NCBI RefSeq assembly: GCF_020966775.1
Contig: NZ_JAJKFV010000010.1
Span: forward strand, 124,001-188,000
DNA: 64,000 bases
Direction: 5' to 3'
Source: Rhodopirellula halodulae
GTDB lineage: Bacteria > Planctomycetota > Planctomycetia > Pirellulales > Pirellulaceae
Shown here: positions 45,912-54,337 of the stretch, in pieces
How positions within the stretch are numbered: the stretch's first letter is position 1
How the letters are laid out: each line of letters starts with the position of its first letter
The notes under the pieces: generated by a model
Seen by the model: only the letters and a program-made list of their open reading frames with translations
Told to the model about the DNA's origin: nothing
The model's database searches: none
Position numbers and translations under genes: made by a program

Positions 45912-47654
45912 ATGTCCAACGCAACACTTCCAGCGGGCGCTCGCGACCCCGGTTACCCCACCGAACGCGAGAACTACCTGACCAATTCCTCGGGCATCCT
46001 TAGTTGGCTGTTCACGCTGGATCACAAACGCATCGGGTTGATGTACCTGGTCGGTGTGATGAGTGCCTTCGCCATTGGCGGTCTGTTGGCGCTCGCGATT
46101 CGGCTGCACTTGCTCGATCCCGAAGGATGGATGTTCTCGGGTGCGGAAGCGAACAATATTTACAACCAAGTGTTCACCCTTCACGGGGCGATCATGGTGT
46201 TCTTGTTCATCATTCCGAGTATCCCGGCGGCGCTAGGGAACTTCCTGGTTCCAGTGATGCTCGGTGCGAAAGACGTTGGCTTTCCCCGACTGAACCTCAG
46301 CAGTTTCTACTTGTGGTTGTTCGGAGCATTCTTCTTCGTCACCGCACTGTTCAGCAGCGGTTTGGACACGGGGTGGACGTTCTACACGCCGTACAGCACA
46401 ACCACCGACACATCGGTGATTTTGGCGACATTGGGTGCGTTCATCCTGGGATTCAGCTCGATCTTCACCGGGTTGAACTTCATCGTGACGATCAACACGA
46501 TGCGTCCGCCAGGAATGACTTGGTTCAAGATGCCGTTGTTTTTGTGGGCGACTTACGCAACCAGCATCATTCAGGTCCTGGCAACGCCCGTTCTCGGCAT
46601 CACGCTGTTGTTGCTGATCGCGGAGCGAACCATGCACATCGGGATCTTCGATCCGGAATTCAATGGGGACCCCGTCACCTACCAGCACTTTTTCTGGTTC
46701 TACAGCCACCCGGCTGTGTACATCATGATTTTGCCAGCATTCGGCATCATCAGTGAGTTGATCAGCGTTCATAGTCATAAGCACATCTTTGGGTACCGCT
46801 TCATCGCTTACTCCTCGATCGCGATCGCCTTGCTCGGCTTCTTGGTCTGGGGACACCACATGTTCACCGCGGGCATGAGCTCGCTGACGACCATCGTCTT
46901 CTCCGCGTTGACGTTCACCGTTTCGGTGCCGTCGGCGATCAAGGTGTTCAACTGGCTGGCGACGATGTACAAGGGCTCGATTAGTCTGACCACACCGATG
47001 TGCTACGCGATTTCATTCGTGTTCCTGTTCACCATCGGTGGTTTGACCGGATTGTTCCTGGGAACGTTGGCGACTGACCTGCACTTGCACGACACCTACT
47101 TTGTGGTTGCTCACTTTCACTATGTGATGGTCGGCGGAACGCTGATCGCCTTCTTGGGCGGTGTGTTCCACTGGTGGCCGAAGATGGTTGGCAAGCTTTA
47201 CAACGAAACGCATGGACGAATCGCCGCATTGCTGGTCTTCTTGGGCTTCAACGGAACGTTCTTGCCACAGTTCGTGCTCGGTAGCCGCGGCATGCCTCGC
47301 CGCTATGCGACTTACGATCCGGAGTTTGCCACTCTGCACCAGCTCAGCACCTTCGGTGCATTGTTGTTGGGTGTTGGTCTGCTCTACGCGTTCATCGTGT
47401 TGATGGTGTCATTGGTGAAAGGCCGCCGCGCTCCCGCCAACCCATGGGGCGGTGTGACGTTGGAATGGCAATGCACCAGCCCGCCACCGTACTACAACTT
47501 CGAGCGACCACCGGTCGTTGGCGACCCTTACGATTTCCATAACCTGGAATGGGACGCTGAGAATGAGCGTTACGTGACGACCGAGCCGGAACGCAAATTG
47601 GCTCCTGAATCGACACCGGAAGAAGTTCCCGCTCACGCTGGCGGACAAAAGTAG
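45912..47654 (+). CDS. coxA: Cytochrome c oxidase subunit I (A2-type haem-copper oxidase)
   Basis: Catalytic subunit that reduces oxygen to water and pumps protons. 580 residues, about 12 membrane helices. The low-spin haem ligand is in [10 protein letters not shown], the CuB ligands are in [12 protein letters not shown] (His266) and [10 protein letters not shown], and the haem a3/a ligands are in [19 protein letters not shown]. The helix VI sequence is YSHPAVY, in place of the Glu-containing HPEVY, which marks the A2 subfamily of the D/K-channel oxidases. The C-terminal cytosolic tail is charged. Confidence 0.97.
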   Translation: MSNATLPAGARDPGYPTERENYLTNSSGILSWLFTLDHKRIGLMYLVGVMSAFAIGGLLALAIRLHLLDPEGWMFSGAEANNIYNQVFTLHGAIMVFLFIIPSIPAALGNFLVPVMLGAKDVGFPRLNLSSFYLWLFGAFFFVTALFSSGLDTGWTFYTPYSTTTDTSVILATLGAFILGFSSIFTGLNFIVTINTMRPPGMTWFKMPLFLWATYATSIIQVLATPVLGITLLLLIAERTMHIGIFDPEFNGDPVTYQHFFWFYSHPAVYIMILPAFGIISELISVHSHKHIFGYRFIAYSSIAIALLGFLVWGHHMFTAGMSSLTTIVFSALTFTVSVPSAIKVFNWLATMYKGSISLTTPMCYAISFVFLFTIGGLTGLFLGTLATDLHLHDTYFVVAHFHYVMVGGTLIAFLGGVFHWWPKMVGKLYNETHGRIAALLVFLGFNGTFLPQFVLGSRGMPRRYATYDPEFATLHQLSTFGALLLGVGLLYAFIVLMVSLVKGRRAPANPWGGVTLEWQCTSPPPYYNFERPPVVGDPYDFHNLEWDAENERYVTTEPERKLAPESTPEEVPAHAGGQK

Positions 47655-47786
47655 TTCAAAAGCCCTGCGTCGAATTGTCCGTCCTGACGGATCGTGCGGC
47701 GTATCAAGGCAATCGTTATAAATCCCGCGGCATCTGGTCGGTGCCGCTTCCCGTTTTGAAACAGTTCACACGTCGGCCCACCGCTC

Positions 47787-49067
47787 ATGGCAACGATCGA
47801 CTCCGTATCTTCTGAAACCGATGCTCACGCGCATGATTCGCACGGGCACGATCACCCATCTTGGCTGGCGCACCACTTCGACACGCCGGAGCAACAATTC
47901 GACAGCGGCAAGCTGGGCATTTGGTTGTTCCTGGTCACGGAAGTCTTGTTCTTCAGCGGCATGTTCTGTGCCTACGCGATCTTTCGGATGCTTCGACCCG
48001 AGGTCTTCGTCGGTTGCAGTGAGTTCCTGAATACCAAACTCGGCGCGATCAACACCGGCGTCCTGCTCTTCAGTTCGCTGACCATGGCTTGGGCGGTTCG
48101 TTGCTCCCAAACGGAAGAGCACAAGAAGTTGGTTGCTTTGATCGCAACCACGCTTTCCTGTGCGATGGTTTTCTTGGGTGTGAAATCGATCGAATATTCG
48201 CACAAATGGGGCATGGGCCTGTTGCCGCCGGGTTCGTACTTCTACAACGCCGCGAATGAGCATCCGACGCAGGAACAATTGGTCGAACTGCATGGCTTTT
48301 CCGACTCGATGGCGTACTTCCTGACGCACAGTTTGTATTTCCTTTGTGCACCGTTCGCATTGATTGCTGCGGGTGTCTTGGTGTGGCTGATCATCGCGAA
48401 GGTAACCGGTAAAGATTTCCAATACGCCTGTGCGAAACCTTTGTTGGTGGTGGCACTGAGCTTCTTCGGAGGCGTGGGGTTGGGAACCATCCTGGAATCC
48501 GGTGGTGAACACCACGGAGAAGGCCACGTTGCGATGGCCGGCGATCATGGACATGGCGAGGAACACGCCGAAGGCGACCATGACGATCACGCCCACGAAG
48601 GTGGTGATCATTCGCACGAAGGCGAAGTGGCTGATGCTGAAGGAACTGTTGGTGTGGTCGAGTCGCCCTTGGGCGAAGACTATGCAGCGGTGGAGTTGCT
48701 GGCCGAGAACGAAACCAACACTGGATTGAAAGATCTGGTTGCGGCAGAGAAGGCTCAACAATCACTCGCGAAAGGACAAGTCGTTGCTGATCCTGCGGCA
48801 AGCGATTTGGGAATCTCCACTTTGGATGGTGAAGTGAACACGCCAAAGCAGGCGGGCGTTTTCTTCGGCATCTACTACTGCATGACCGGGGTCCACGCGA
48901 TTCACATCTTGGCGGGGATTGGTGTTTTGGTTTGGCTACTGATCCGAGCGATCCGCCAGGACTTCAATCGTCAGTACTTCGGTCCGGTTGACTACGTCGG
49001 TTTGTACTGGCACTTGGTCGACTTGATCTGGATCTATCTGTTCCCGTTGCTGTACTTGATTCGCTGA
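47787..49067 (+). CDS. coxC: Cytochrome c oxidase subunit III with large His-rich insert
   Basis: 426 residues, where 190-260 is usual. The membrane core is recognisable from [22 protein letters not shown] to the end: [18 protein letters not shown] and [23 protein letters not shown]. Between the middle and last helices (about residues 236-352) is an insert of roughly 115 residues, beginning with His/Gly/Asp/Glu repeats and continuing as an acidic helical stretch. A second His-rich patch ([12 protein letters not shown]) lies at the N-terminus. These additions look like metal-binding segments but have not been assigned. Confidence 0.95.
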   Translation: MATIDSVSSETDAHAHDSHGHDHPSWLAHHFDTPEQQFDSGKLGIWLFLVTEVLFFSGMFCAYAIFRMLRPEVFVGCSEFLNTKLGAINTGVLLFSSLTMAWAVRCSQTEEHKKLVALIATTLSCAMVFLGVKSIEYSHKWGMGLLPPGSYFYNAANEHPTQEQLVELHGFSDSMAYFLTHSLYFLCAPFALIAAGVLVWLIIAKVTGKDFQYACAKPLLVVALSFFGGVGLGTILESGGEHHGEGHVAMAGDHGHGEEHAEGDHDDHAHEGGDHSHEGEVADAEGTVGVVESPLGEDYAAVELLAENETNTGLKDLVAAEKAQQSLAKGQVVADPAASDLGISTLDGEVNTPKQAGVFFGIYYCMTGVHAIHILAGIGVLVWLLIRAIRQDFNRQYFGPVDYVGLYWHLVDLIWIYLFPLLYLIR

Positions 49068-49133
49068 TTCGATCTACCGAACGGCCACTCTCACTCGACA
49101 ATTCATTTCACACGATCGATCGAAAGTTTCACT

Positions 49134-49523
49134 ATGTCTGCTCACGGACATTCCACCGATGACGCTCACTCGCACGATGGGCACGCGGAGGGCGATTTCG
49201 CTCACCCAATGCCAATGGGGATGCTGTTCAGCGTCTTCTTCGCGTTGGTCTTTCTGACCGTCGTGACCGTGGCTCAATCGAACTACAACTTGGGCAGCTT
49301 TGATATTGCCGTGGTGATGTTCATCGCCACGATCAAGGCGTTGCTGGTTGGGTTGTTCTTCATGCACTTGGCCTTTGACAAGCCATTCAACCTGATCGTT
49401 TTCCTTTCATCATTCGTCTTTGTTGGGTTGTTCGTGGTCATCACACTGAGTGATGCGAAGATGACAGCACCTTCGTTCGAAAACATCACGGACGAGCCAC
49501 CAGTGGCATCCGCCGAGTTGTGA
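49134..49523 (+). CDS. coxD: Cytochrome c oxidase subunit IV family protein
   Basis: 129 residues. The His-rich N-terminal region (HGHSTDDAHSHDGHAEGDFAH, about 3-24) is followed by three predicted membrane helices: MGMLFSVFFALVFLTVVTVA, FDIAVVMFIATIKALLVGLFFMHLAF and LIVFLSSFVFVGLFVVITL. The central KALLVGLFFMHL is typical of the CtaF/caa3 subunit IV family. It is the final gene of the operon, followed 42 bases later by a strong terminator. Confidence 0.92.
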   Translation: MSAHGHSTDDAHSHDGHAEGDFAHPMPMGMLFSVFFALVFLTVVTVAQSNYNLGSFDIAVVMFIATIKALLVGLFFMHLAFDKPFNLIVFLSSFVFVGLFVVITLSDAKMTAPSFENITDEPPVASAEL

Positions 49524-49565
49524 CGCCGAAGCAACGGTCGTCGACCAGTGATTGACATTTCAAAA

Positions 49566-49601
49566 GCCACGCGTGCCGTTCACGGCAAGCGTGGCTTTTT
49601 T
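49566..49601 (+). terminator. Strong rho-independent terminator after coxD
   Basis: GCCACGC (49566-49572) pairs with GCGTGGC (49589-49595), and the inner TGCCG/CGGCA extends the stem. AAAA precedes it and six T follow. It closes the respiratory operon and could work on both strands. Confidence 0.95.
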
Positions 49602-49720
49602 AGTGGCTCGACCGGGCGTCACGGCTTCGGTTGTGGATTTTTTGGCACGAAGAGTGCTTTGCCAGCCTTCCTGGTCCGTTTTTTTGACCTAAGCTTTGCA
49701 AGTTCACTCGCAACCCGGAG

Positions 49721-50071
49721 ATGTTTTCAGTGATGTGTGTTCGTTTCCCGTTCAATTCTGGTTTGTTGTCCAAATCGATGTTGCTGTCTGCGGCTTTCGT
49801 GGGAATGCATGCGTTGGGGCAATCGGGCTCGGCTGTCGCAGAGGAATGGAGCGCGGTGGTGTTGCCCACCGGTGCTTACCGAGACCAGATTCAAGCGACT
49901 CCCATCGAGCAGCGGCCAGGTCGCCTTTTTCACGTCTATGGAAATACGGTTCGGATGCTTGATCGTTCGAGCGAAGTGCCCGTGACCTATCGCCCGTTTC
50001 GCCGGGTGGTGATCGGCACGGATTCACTTGCCGGCACCCGTCGCTCTGGTTTCTCGCGAGGAAATCGCTGA
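49721..50071 (+). CDS. Small secreted protein of unknown function
   Basis: 116 residues from the ATG at 49721, or 112 from the ATG at 49733, which stands 12 bases after GGAG. A signal peptide is visible (SKSMLLSAAFVGMHALGQSGSAVAEEW, cleavage near AVAEE). The mature part is only about 75 residues and basic: VLPTGAYRDQIQATPIEQRPGRLFHVYGNTVR, then PVTYRPFRRVVIG and an Arg/Gly/Ser end. No Cys and no known domain. Likely periplasmic or surface-located. Confidence 0.7.
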   Translation: MFSVMCVRFPFNSGLLSKSMLLSAAFVGMHALGQSGSAVAEEWSAVVLPTGAYRDQIQATPIEQRPGRLFHVYGNTVRMLDRSSEVPVTYRPFRRVVIGTDSLAGTRRSGFSRGNR

Positions 50072-50258
50072 TTCGAAGTCGGCAGTCGCGAAAAATTCTG
50101 ACGGCGCGTGAGAATCAAGTCGCGACGGCATCCTGCAATTCAACACGCGTGTGTCATTTCCGTTGACGCACGCGTTTCTTTTTGATGGTTGTTCACGAAA
50201 CAATCGGGACGAATGACGCTCTCGCTCGGCTCGCGAGGTGACGCTCTGAACGTCGTGA

Positions 50259-51011
50259 TCAGGTCGACTCGATTCGCGATGTGAATGCTCGGTAGTCTTC
50301 CAACGTATCGATCCCGGGCGCCGAATTAGCGACGGATGCAACGACGATCGTTTTGCCGGCCTCGATCGCTCGCAACTGTTCCAGCTTTTCGATCTGCTCC
50401 AGCGTTCCCGGTGGTTGGGTGGCAAACCAAAGCAAAAATTCGCGCCGATAGGCGTACAAACCGATGTGTTGCCAGTAATTGGGCGGATCAGCACTGAGCA
50501 AAGACGTGGTGAGACCATCGCGAGGATGTGGAACCGCGGCACGGCTGAATGTGACCGCCCGGTGTTCCTTGCCACGCACGACCTTCACGCAGTTGGGATC
50601 GTCGACACGTTCTCGGTCGCGAATGGGGCAAGCGGCCGTGGCGATGTCGGCATCGGGATGTTCCAGCAGCATTTTGGCAACCGCATCAATGGTGTCTGGA
50701 TCGATTTCCGGTTCGTCACCTTGGACGTTGATGAAGATGTCAACGTCTTCGTGCAGCAAAGCAATCTCAGCGATCCGGTCGGTACCGCTTTGGCAGTCGA
50801 CGCTTGTCAGTCTCGCTTGACCGCCGAATGAGTCGACCTCCGCCGCCAGTCTTGGATCATCGACCGCAACCAGGACCTCATCGGCGACGCTGGATCGCGA
50901 AGCTGCATCGTAGGTGTGTTGAAGGATTGATTTCCCACCCGCCTGCAGCAGCAATTTTTGACTCAATCGCGACGAGGCCAAGCGTGCTGGGATCACGATC
51001 ATGCATTTCAT
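50259..51011 (-). CDS. kdsB: 3-deoxy-manno-octulosonate cytidylyltransferase
   Basis: Activates KDO as CMP-KDO for the lipopolysaccharide inner core; cytosolic. 250 residues, normal length. The motifs are IVIPARLASSRLSQKLL (nucleotide-binding, usually SxRLPGKxL), VLVAVDDPRLAAEVD, SGTDRIAEIA, INVQGDEPEIDPDTID, HIGLYAYRREFLLWF and LEQIEKLEQLRAIEAG. An extra 84 codons open upstream show no homology; the ATG at 51011 gives the family start. Its presence supports a Gram-negative-type outer membrane in this organism. Confidence 0.95.
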   Translation of the reverse strand: MKCMIVIPARLASSRLSQKLLLQAGGKSILQHTYDAASRSSVADEVLVAVDDPRLAAEVDSFGGQARLTSVDCQSGTDRIAEIALLHEDVDIFINVQGDEPEIDPDTIDAVAKMLLEHPDADIATAACPIRDRERVDDPNCVKVVRGKEHRAVTFSRAAVPHPRDGLTTSLLSADPPNYWQHIGLYAYRREFLLWFATQPPGTLEQIEKLEQLRAIEAGKTIVVASVANSAPGIDTLEDYRAFTSRIEST

Positions 51012-51295
51012 AGGAACATCGATTTGCGAGGGAGTTGAGGAATGAAGGAATCGCGAGCAGCTTGATCCCTTGAACGGCGGGGCATCGAGATTCCGGCGGT
51101 GATACCAATTAGTAGCAAAAATGGAACCACAGGGCCCACCTCGGAGCGTGATTCTCGCACCGCGACCCATGCGTTCGTTCGATGCGGTTAGAACTAGGGC
51201 CGAAGCGATTGCATGCAGCGAAACGGGACAGGACCCGGGCGACGTTGGCAGGCACGTCATCAATTTTGTTGTTCAACACGGCTCGTAGGTTTCTC

Positions 51296-52963
51296 ATGTC
51301 AGACGACGTGCAAACATCCAATCGACAATCCGCATCGATGTGGGCATTCACCTCGGGCGATTTGAATGCCTTCTTTGGGTTGATGCTGGACAACGTTGCC
51401 GGGCTGTTGTTGATGACCGCTTTGCTGGCCGGGTTCGGACTGCCGGCGGCGTTCACGGTGACTCACATGGTTCCCGGAACAGCGTTGGGGGTGATGCTGG
51501 GAGACATCGCGTTCTTCTTCATCGCGTTGCGGATGGCCAAAAGGGAAAATCGCAGTGACGTTACCGCGATGCCTTTGGGTTTGGACACGCCATCGACGTT
51601 CGGCATGATTTTGTTGGTGTTGGGGCCTGCTTTCTTAGCGGCGACGGCGAGTGGAATGTCCGAGTTGGAAGCCGCGCGTCATACCTGGCACATTGGAATT
51701 TGGTGCACGGTTTTGAGCGGTGTGTTGAAGCTGGTCCTGGCACCGTTTGGACAAATCGTTCGCGATGCAATTCCGCGGGCTGGTTTGCTTGGATCACTGG
51801 CGGCGATCGCATTGGTGTTGATCAGTTTCTTTCCGCTGACGCACATCCTCGGATCACCATTGCCGGGATTGTTGGCACTGGTGATCGTGTTGGGCACCTT
51901 GATCGGTCACCTGCCGCTTCCCGGACGGACTCCTGGAACTCTCGGGGCACTGATCGTTGCCGGAAGCCTGTACTACTTTCTTTGCTTGTTAGGTGTTGCG
52001 GGTTATGAGCTTCCCGATCGGATGGAAACGGTTTGGTTTCCGACCCAGTGGATGGAATCGTGGCAGGGAACGTGGTGGGGAGCGTTGCCGGACGCATTGC
52101 CGTTTCTGCCGTTTGTTTTGCCGTTCGCGTTGGCGACGGTCGTGGGAGGCATCGACTGCACCGAATCCGCCGCGTCGGCCGGCGATGAGTATGACGCGAG
52201 AACGGTGTTGGGAGTCGAGGCGGCCGCGACATTTTTAGCGGGGCTGTCGGGCGGTGTGATCCAGACGACGCCGTACATTGGACATCCGGCCTATAAAGCG
52301 ATGGGCGGACGGGCGACTTACACCTTGGCCACGGCATTGCTGGTGGGCAGCGCCGGGATTGTTGGTTACTTTGCGATTCTAAACGCCTGGATTCCTGCTC
52401 CTGCGGTTTATCCCATCCTCGTTTTCGTGGGATTAGAAATCACGTCGCAAACGTTCTTGGCGACACCGCGAAAGCACTATGCGGCGGTGGTGATCGCATG
52501 TTTGCCGGCCTTGGCTTATCTGGCGATGAGTTTGCCTGACCGCGTGTTTGGCGATTCGTTGATGTTGGACAACGGATACACGATGGAATCGTTGGGGGGC
52601 GATGCACTGAAGCACGACCTGCAGACGCTGCGGATGATTAGCAACGGTTTCATTATCACTGGTTTGCTTTGGTCATGGGCGTTGGCGTCCATGATTGATC
52701 GCAAGCTGTTGCTGGCGGGCGGGCTGATGATTGGCGGAGCGGTGTTGACGTTCTTTGGCGTCATGCATTCGCCGATTGAAGGGAACCGAATGTTCGTCCC
52801 CTTCGCCATTGGCGATGAAAGTGCTCTTGGGTTGCCAGAACAGTATGTTGGCAGCGTGATGGAGTTTGTCGAGGGGTATCTCGTCACCGGACTGTTCTTG
52901 ATCGGCTGGTCGTTCTTTGTGCCGAATTCAGAACCACGCGGCGAAGTCGCTGACCAACATTGA
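51296..52963 (+). CDS. NCS2/SulP-like permease
   Basis: 555 residues with about 12-14 membrane helices. The N-terminal part has DLNAFFGLMLDNVAGLLLMTALL and the repeated TALGVMLGDIAFFFIAL, and the second half contains VVGGIDCTESAASAGDEYDARTVLGVEAAATFLAGLSGGVIQTTPYIGHPAYKAMGGR, typical of the xanthine/uracil and AzgA-like permease fold. The transported compound cannot be told. It stands alone; the ATG at 51296 is favoured over an in-frame start 38 codons earlier because it gives the expected short cytosolic head. Confidence 0.82.
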   Translation: MSDDVQTSNRQSASMWAFTSGDLNAFFGLMLDNVAGLLLMTALLAGFGLPAAFTVTHMVPGTALGVMLGDIAFFFIALRMAKRENRSDVTAMPLGLDTPSTFGMILLVLGPAFLAATASGMSELEAARHTWHIGIWCTVLSGVLKLVLAPFGQIVRDAIPRAGLLGSLAAIALVLISFFPLTHILGSPLPGLLALVIVLGTLIGHLPLPGRTPGTLGALIVAGSLYYFLCLLGVAGYELPDRMETVWFPTQWMESWQGTWWGALPDALPFLPFVLPFALATVVGGIDCTESAASAGDEYDARTVLGVEAAATFLAGLSGGVIQTTPYIGHPAYKAMGGRATYTLATALLVGSAGIVGYFAILNAWIPAPAVYPILVFVGLEITSQTFLATPRKHYAAVVIACLPALAYLAMSLPDRVFGDSLMLDNGYTMESLGGDALKHDLQTLRMISNGFIITGLLWSWALASMIDRKLLLAGGLMIGGAVLTFFGVMHSPIEGNRMFVPFAIGDESALGLPEQYVGSVMEFVEGYLVTGLFLIGWSFFVPNSEPRGEVADQH

Positions 52964-53046
52964 GGCTGGTCAAGGTTGAATCGTTGAGGCTGGCTATGAC
53001 TGAATCCGCGACTCGGCCATGGAGCTAGCCGGACCGCGTAGCGAGG

Positions 53047-53925
53047 TCAAGCTGCGCGACGGGTTGAGGTGCGTTCGGGAACGATGTGACAACCCAGGGT
53101 TTCAATCTCCAACTGCAGCAGTCGTTGGACGACCTCTGAGGAACTGGGACGCTCCGAAGGCTCGGCGGCGACCATGCCTTCGATCAGCTCCGCGACCGGC
53201 TCCATCAGGCTGGAAGCGGTGGGTTGGGTGAGTGCCAGTGTTTCCCAGAGCACGCGGCCGAGTGAAAACACATCCATCGCAGGAATGGCGGCCGTGTTGC
53301 CACCGGCCAATTCCGGAGCGGCGTAGGCGGGGGTTCCGCGGAACAAGGGCTGAAGTGGTGAGTGGATCCGAGCGGCGTTGCCCATATCGATCAGCGTCGC
53401 GTGCCCTTGTGAATCGACCAGCACGTTGGCGGGCTGAATGTCACCGTGGATCCATCCATTTTGGTGCAGTGCTTCGGCAGCTTGTGCCAATTGCCGAGTC
53501 CACCACAGGGCGACAGGCAAAGCAAACTGGGCGATGCCGTCGATTCGCTCGGTGAGGTTGACCGCGTCCAATCGCGGCATCACGACGTAGGGAGCGGTTC
53601 CGCTGTCGGATTCGTCCAGAATTGCGATCAAATTGGGGTGTTTGATTCCCGCGGAGGCGATGATTTGCGAGATACGGCGGGTGGGGCCTGCCGACGGAAC
53701 GCCCGATGTGGGTGTCTGAACGGTTTTCAGAACGTAGTCCCAACGTGGGCTGTCAGTGGTTTCAGCGGGCTGAGCCAGATAGAGTTCGGTGCCTTCCCCG
53801 TGGGCGATGTGGGTGCCGACTCGCCAAATTCCCAAAATTCGTTGGGAAAACGGGCTGTTCATCGAGCAAGTAGGCGTGTCGGCGGCGGAAGTCGGTTTCG
53901 ATGACGCGCGTGATTTGCCAAACAT
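53047..53925 (-). CDS. Ser/Thr protein kinase (Hanks type)
   Basis: 292 residues with one kinase domain. The Gly-loop equivalent is HIAHGEGTEL, the ATP Lys is in YVLKTV, the catalytic loop is IHGDIQPANVLV (His-Gly-Asp rather than His-Arg-Asp), the metal Asp is in LIDMGNAAR (Asp-Met-Gly rather than Asp-Phe-Gly), and PAYAAPELAGG ends the activation segment. The essential Lys, Asp, Asn and Asp remain, so activity is possible. No membrane helix or sensor domain was seen. Start at the ATG at 53925; the upstream open stretch of 52 codons is not kinase-like. Confidence 0.88.
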   Translation of the reverse strand: MFGKSRASSKPTSAADTPTCSMNSPFSQRILGIWRVGTHIAHGEGTELYLAQPAETTDSPRWDYVLKTVQTPTSGVPSAGPTRRISQIIASAGIKHPNLIAILDESDSGTAPYVVMPRLDAVNLTERIDGIAQFALPVALWWTRQLAQAAEALHQNGWIHGDIQPANVLVDSQGHATLIDMGNAARIHSPLQPLFRGTPAYAAPELAGGNTAAIPAMDVFSLGRVLWETLALTQPTASSLMEPVAELIEGMVAAEPSERPSSSEVVQRLLQLEIETLGCHIVPERTSTRRAA

Positions 53926-54337
53926 GAGCGATCCAAGCTGAAGACGATGAGACCAGGAATCGGAAGAATCGGGATTCGACCGGAACCGAGAAAGACATCG
54001 TCTGGACCGATGGTTCCGGTCGAATCGAGTCCCGGCGACCCGAAAAGTCAGCCAATTCGGCACAAACAGCTCGGAATCCATCTGAAGTTTGGGGGTGTCA
54101 GGTGTGGGTTGTGCGGGTTGTGCAAAGAGGTCCGTTCATTCCGGGAACTTTGTGGATCCTGTTGACGTCACAAAGAAGGCATTTCGTTGACACCGCATCG
54201 CCCCTAACTAGACTCGCTGTCGCGGTTTGCTGTTTGTGGCCACTGCCGCATCGTCACGGAAAACGCCCCCGCGGCGTGTGACAGCACTGCTTCCCCCTTT
54301 TCTGGTCCCCAGGGGCCCATCCTGCCAGAGACCCTCG
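53926..54337. other. Divergent intergenic region with a candidate ECF promoter
   Basis: 412 bases between the kinase and the giant surface protein. It contains a GGAAC/CGTC pair described separately. A TTG at 54227 is in frame with the giant gene but the 37 codons it would add look non-coding. Confidence 0.45.
54144..54169 (+). promoter_or_regulatory. Candidate ECF sigma-factor promoter for the giant surface protein
   Basis: GGAAC (54144-54148) and CGTC (54166-54169) are separated by 17 bases, the pattern of many ECF-type promoters (GGAAC-N16/17-CGTC). It lies about 170 bases before the start of the 1725-aa gene. Matches by chance are common, so this is tentative. Confidence 0.4.

Noticed and set aside
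54227-54337. TTG start at 54227 for the giant surface protein
   Set aside because: The added 37 residues are not conserved-looking; the ATG at 54338 places the LEPRxLL-like motif at the usual distance from the N-terminus.
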